Origin: Flavobacteriaceae bacterium
GTDB lineage: Bacteria; Bacteroidota; Bacteroidia; Flavobacteriales; Flavobacteriaceae
DNA length: 8,051 nucleotides
Direction: 5' to 3'
Assembly: GCA_018662905.1 (NCBI GenBank)
Contig: JABJFE010000065.1
Coordinates: forward strand, 1 to 8,051
The notes beneath the pieces were generated by a model, which worked only from the letters and a program-made list of their open reading frames with translations, had not been told where the DNA came from and searched no databases. Shown piece by piece: positions 5,466-8,051 of this stretch. A program made the position numbers and the translations under genes. Positions within the stretch are counted from its first letter, which is position 1. Every line of letters begins with the position of its first letter.

Positions 5466-6860
5466 ATGAGTAAACAACGTACAATTTCTAAGTCTGTTTC
5501 ACTTAAAGGTGTTGGTATTCACTCAGGTAATGAAGTTAATTTAACTTTTAAACCTGCAGCAGAAGATTTTGGTTATGCTTTTTGTAGAACAGATCTTCCT
5601 GGCAAACCAATTATTGAAGCTGATGTAAATTATGTCGTTAGTACTAAAAGAGGGACAACTCTTGAAAAAGATGGTGTGAATATTCAAACATCAGAACATG
5701 TATTAGCAGCTCTTGTTGGAATGGAAGTTGATAATGTATTGATTGAAATTGATTCTTCAGAGCCTCCAATTATGGATGGATCATCTAAATATTTTGTTGA
5801 GGCTATAATTAAAGCAGGAATTAAAGAACAAATCAAAGAAAGAAACGAATACATAGTTAAGGATGTAATTTCATATTATGATGAAGAAAGTGGTAGTGAT
5901 ATAACAATTATTCCATCTAAATATTATGAGGTCACCACAATGGTTGATTTTGGCACAAAGATTTTAGGCACTCAAAATGCTACAATGAAAAAATTATCAC
6001 AATTTAAAGATGAATTTGCAGAAGCTAGAACATTTAGCTTCTTACATGAAATAGAAATGCTACTGGAAAATGGCCTGATTAAAGGTGGAGATTTAAATAA
6101 CGCTATAGTCTATGTTGATAAAGAATTATCTGAACAGACTATGGAGAAGTTAAAAAAAGCATTTAACAAAGATAAAATTTCTGTAAAGTCTAATGGAATA
6201 CTTGATAATTTGACTTTACATTATCCAAATGAAGCCGCCAGACATAAACTACTTGATGTTATAGGTGATTTAGCTTTAATTGGTACTAGAATTAAAGGAA
6301 AAGTAATTGCTAATAAACCAGGACATTACGTTAATACAATGTTTGGAAAAAAATTATCTTCTATTATTAAAAATGAGAAGAGAAATATAGCTCCACAAGT
6401 TGATTTGACTAAGCCTCCAGTGATGGATGTTAATCAAATTATGAAAGTTCTTCCTCACAGACCTCCATTTTTGTTTATGGATAAAATTCTTGAAATTTCA
6501 GATTCTCACATTATTGGTTTAAAAAATGTTACCATGAATGAAGATTTTTTTCAGGGACATTTTCCTGAACAACCAATTTTCCCTGGTGTATTGCAAATTG
6601 AAGCAATGGCTCAGGCAGGTGGTGTTTTAATTTTAAATACTGTTCCAGATCCAGAAAATTTTTTAACTTTTTTTGCTAAAATAGACAATGCGAAATTTAA
6701 ATACCCAGTTGTCCCTGGTGATACTTTGATTTTTAAATTAGAACTATTATCTCCTCTAAGAAGAGGGATAGTTCATATGAAAGGTCAAGCATTTGTTGAT
6801 GGTAAATTAACTAGTGAGGCCGAATTATTAGCAAAAATAATTAGAAAAACAAAATCTTAA
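5466..6860 (+). CDS. lpxC/fabZ: LpxC-FabZ fusion: UDP-3-O-acyl-GlcNAc deacetylase / 3-hydroxyacyl-ACP dehydratase
   Basis: This 464-residue protein joins two enzymes. Residues 1 to about 305 are LpxC, the zinc deacetylase that makes the committed step of lipid A synthesis: VGIHSG (16-21), TSEHVLAAL (75-83) with E77 as likely general base and H78 as zinc ligand, EPPIMDGSS (99-107), and HYPNEAARHKLLDVIGD (252-268) with zinc ligands H260 and D264; H287 in PGHYVN matches E. coli H265. Residues from about 316 are FabZ, the dehydratase of fatty-acid elongation: LPHRPPFLFMDKI (329-341) and GHFPEQPIFPGVLQIEAMAQ (364-383), with catalytic H365 and E379. Both halves keep their catalytic residues, and no frameshift separates them. 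The fusion is the normal state in Bacteroidota. The start is ATG 5466, one base after lpxD; an in-frame ATG at 5442 lies inside lpxD and adds only lysine-rich residues. There is no Shine-Dalgarno, only an A-rich upstream stretch. Confidence 0.97.
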   Translation: MSKQRTISKSVSLKGVGIHSGNEVNLTFKPAAEDFGYAFCRTDLPGKPIIEADVNYVVSTKRGTTLEKDGVNIQTSEHVLAALVGMEVDNVLIEIDSSEPPIMDGSSKYFVEAIIKAGIKEQIKERNEYIVKDVISYYDEESGSDITIIPSKYYEVTTMVDFGTKILGTQNATMKKLSQFKDEFAEARTFSFLHEIEMLLENGLIKGGDLNNAIVYVDKELSEQTMEKLKKAFNKDKISVKSNGILDNLTLHYPNEAARHKLLDVIGDLALIGTRIKGKVIANKPGHYVNTMFGKKLSSIIKNEKRNIAPQVDLTKPPVMDVNQIMKVLPHRPPFLFMDKILEISDSHIIGLKNVTMNEDFFQGHFPEQPIFPGVLQIEAMAQAGGVLILNTVPDPENFLTFFAKIDNAKFKYPVVPGDTLIFKLELLSPLRRGIVHMKGQAFVDGKLTSEAELLAKIIRKTKS

Positions 6861-7642
6861 TGTACCAACCACTTTCACATATACATCCCGGAGCTAAAAT
6901 TGCTAAAAACGTTGTTGTTGAACCGTTTAGTTCAATTGATAAAAATGTTGTTATTGGTGATGGTACTTGGATAGGATCTAATGTAACAATTATGAGCGGC
7001 GCTCGAATTGGAAAAAATGTTTCAATCTTCCCTGGTTCTGTTATTTCGGCAGTTCCTCAAGATTTAAAATTCAAAGGAGAAGAAACAACAGTTGAAATAG
7101 GTGATAATACCACTCTTAGAGAATGTGTTACTATAAATAGAGGAACTAGCGACAGAAATAAAACTAAAATTGGTAAAAATTGTTTGATAATGGCTTACTC
7201 TCATGTTGCTCATGATTGTTTTATTGGAGATAATTGTATTTTTTCAAATAATTCAACTTTAGCAGGTCATGTTACTGTAGGTTCTCACGTTATTCTTGCT
7301 GGTATGGTTGCTGTTCATCAGTTTTGTTCTATTGGAAATCATGCTTTTGTAGCAGGAGGTTCTTTAGTTAGAAAAGATGTCCCACCTTTTGTAAAAGCAG
7401 CAAGAGAACCACTTTCATATGTTGGGATAAACTCAGTTGGTTTAAGAAGAAGAGGGTTTGAAAGTAAAGTAATTATGGAAATACAGTCTATGTACAGAAC
7501 ACTTTACCAAAAAAGATATAACAATACACAAGCCGTAGCTATTATGGAAGGTGAAATGGAAGCTACTAAAGAAAGAGATGAAATTCTTCAGTTTATTAAA
7601 AATTCTCAAAGAGGTATAATGAAAGGTTATTTTAAAAATTAA
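6860..7642 (+). CDS. lpxA: UDP-N-acetylglucosamine acyltransferase (LpxA)
   Basis: LpxA starts lipid A synthesis: it transfers a 3-hydroxyacyl chain from acyl-carrier protein to the 3-OH of UDP-GlcNAc in the cytoplasm, as a homotrimer. The 260 residues are family length. A hexapeptide-repeat beta-helix (about 5-185) is followed by the helical C-terminal domain from about 190 (NSVGLRRRGF). The catalytic histidine is H118 in HVAHDC, matching E. coli H125; NNSTLAGHVTVG (130-141) and GMVAVHQFCSIG (148-159) are classic LpxA signatures. Glycine 166 falls at the position of E. coli G173, the acyl-chain ruler, so a long-chain donor is expected. The ATG overlaps the fusion gene's stop by one base (TAATG), pointing to translational coupling; efp starts two bases after its stop. 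Confidence 0.97.
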   Translation: MYQPLSHIHPGAKIAKNVVVEPFSSIDKNVVIGDGTWIGSNVTIMSGARIGKNVSIFPGSVISAVPQDLKFKGEETTVEIGDNTTLRECVTINRGTSDRNKTKIGKNCLIMAYSHVAHDCFIGDNCIFSNNSTLAGHVTVGSHVILAGMVAVHQFCSIGNHAFVAGGSLVRKDVPPFVKAAREPLSYVGINSVGLRRRGFESKVIMEIQSMYRTLYQKRYNNTQAVAIMEGEMEATKERDEILQFIKNSQRGIMKGYFKN

Positions 7643-7644
7643 TT

Positions 7645-8051
7645 ATGGCATCATCATCAGATATTAGAAAGGGTTTATGCATAAAATATAATAATGATAT
7701 ATATAAAATCATTGAATTTTTACATGTTAAACCCGGAAAAGGACCTGCATTTGTTAGAACTAAATTAAAAAGTGTAACCAATGGAAAAGTAATTGATAAT
7801 ACTTTTTCAGCTGGTCACAAAATCGAAGATGTTAGAGTAGAGACCAAAAAATATCAATATTTATATAAGGATTCAGAAACTTATCATTTTATGAATACTG
7901 ATGATTATAATCAAATAACAGTTCAAGAGGTTATACTTGACTCTTCTCAGTTTTTAAAGGAAGGAGAAATAGTGACAGTTTTAATTAACACAGAAGATGG
8001 CAGTACTCTTTCTGTTGAAATGCCTCAAAATGTTACTTTAGAAATTTCATC
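7645..8051 (+). CDS. efp: elongation factor P, 3'-truncated by the window edge
   Basis: EF-P binds stalled ribosomes between the P and E sites and speeds peptide-bond formation at polyproline stretches. The first 135 residues are visible, of about 188 in the full family protein, with no stop before the edge. The N-terminal KOW-like domain reads SSSDIRKGLCIKYNNDIY (3-20), then the loop HVKPGKGPAFVRTKLKS (27-43), where K32 sits at the position that E. coli modifies by beta-lysylation (K34). DNTFSAGHKIEDVRVE and YHFMNTDDYNQ are typical of the bacterial protein and mark the start of the second OB domain. The start is ATG 7645, two bases after lpxA, without a Shine-Dalgarno sequence. Placement directly after lpxA is common in flavobacteria. 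Whether K32 is modified here cannot be judged; no EpmA or EpmB gene is in the window. Confidence 0.96.
   Translation, partial: MASSSDIRKGLCIKYNNDIYKIIEFLHVKPGKGPAFVRTKLKSVTNGKVIDNTFSAGHKIEDVRVETKKYQYLYKDSETYHFMNTDDYNQITVQEVILDSSQFLKEGEIVTVLINTEDGSTLSVEMPQNVTLEIS

Noticed and set aside
6860..7642. Hexapeptide repeats of lpxA and lpxD as a DNA repeat array or CRISPR
   Set aside because: The periodicity is at protein level (left-handed beta-helix rungs); no identical DNA repeats with regular spacers are present.
1..8051. A novel defence, mobile or secondary-metabolite system
   Set aside because: Every gene but one small membrane protein belongs to a known housekeeping or metabolic family; no transposase, integrase, inverted-repeat ends or phage-like genes were seen.

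Overview
The window looks like core chromosome of a low-GC member of the Bacteroidota, most likely a marine Flavobacteriia/Flavobacteriales lineage with compact gene spacing. Three things point there. The LpxC deacetylase is fused to the FabZ dehydratase, which is the Bacteroidota arrangement. The gene order lpxD - lpxC/fabZ - lpxA - efp is the usual flavobacterial one. The promoter-like boxes fit the Bacteroidota -7 pattern TAnnTTTG, and I see no Shine-Dalgarno sequences before the starts. The DNA is very AT-rich by eye; GC was not computed.

Layout: (1) Bases 1-45 may hold the tail of a neighbouring gene, but frame and identity cannot be settled. (2) aroB (shikimate pathway) is on the minus strand at 33-1088. 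(3) A 75-bp divergent intergenic region with a long T/A tract separates it from a plus-strand pair: a monofunctional proline dehydrogenase (1164-2333, TTG start) and, 13 bp on, a Gfo/Idh/MocA oxidoreductase with a twin-arginine-type N-terminus (2347-3540). (4) A 76-bp convergent gap holds a weak dyad that may be a bidirectional terminator. (5) A minus-strand pair follows: tsaE (3940-4353, TTG start), needed for the tRNA t6A modification, overlaps by 4 bp a small single-membrane-span protein of unknown role (3617-3943). (6) A 94-bp divergent region carries one -7 box per direction. The plus box sits so close to the lpxD ATG that its transcript would be essentially leaderless. (7) A tightly packed plus-strand operon runs to the end: lpxD (4448-5464), lpxC-fabZ fusion (5466-6860), lpxA (6860-7642) and a truncated efp (7645 onward).

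How the genes work together: LpxA acylates UDP-GlcNAc, the LpxC half deacetylates it and LpxD adds the second acyl chain, giving the first three steps of lipid A synthesis. The FabZ half feeds the fatty-acid elongation cycle, which competes for and renews the same hydroxyacyl-ACP pool. EF-P is a translation factor riding in the same operon. AroB, proline dehydrogenase, the oxidoreductase and TsaE are metabolic and housekeeping neighbours with no evident pathway link.

I found no mobile element, CRISPR, phage, toxin-antitoxin or defence gene, tRNA or rRNA, and no sign of a previously undescribed system. No gene-free stretch exceeds 100 bp. The points worth a second look are modest: the near-leaderless lpxD promoter, two TTG starts, the small protein coupled to TsaE, the acyl-chain ruler residue in LpxA, the Tat-type oxidoreductase beside proline dehydrogenase, and the T10A7 tract.
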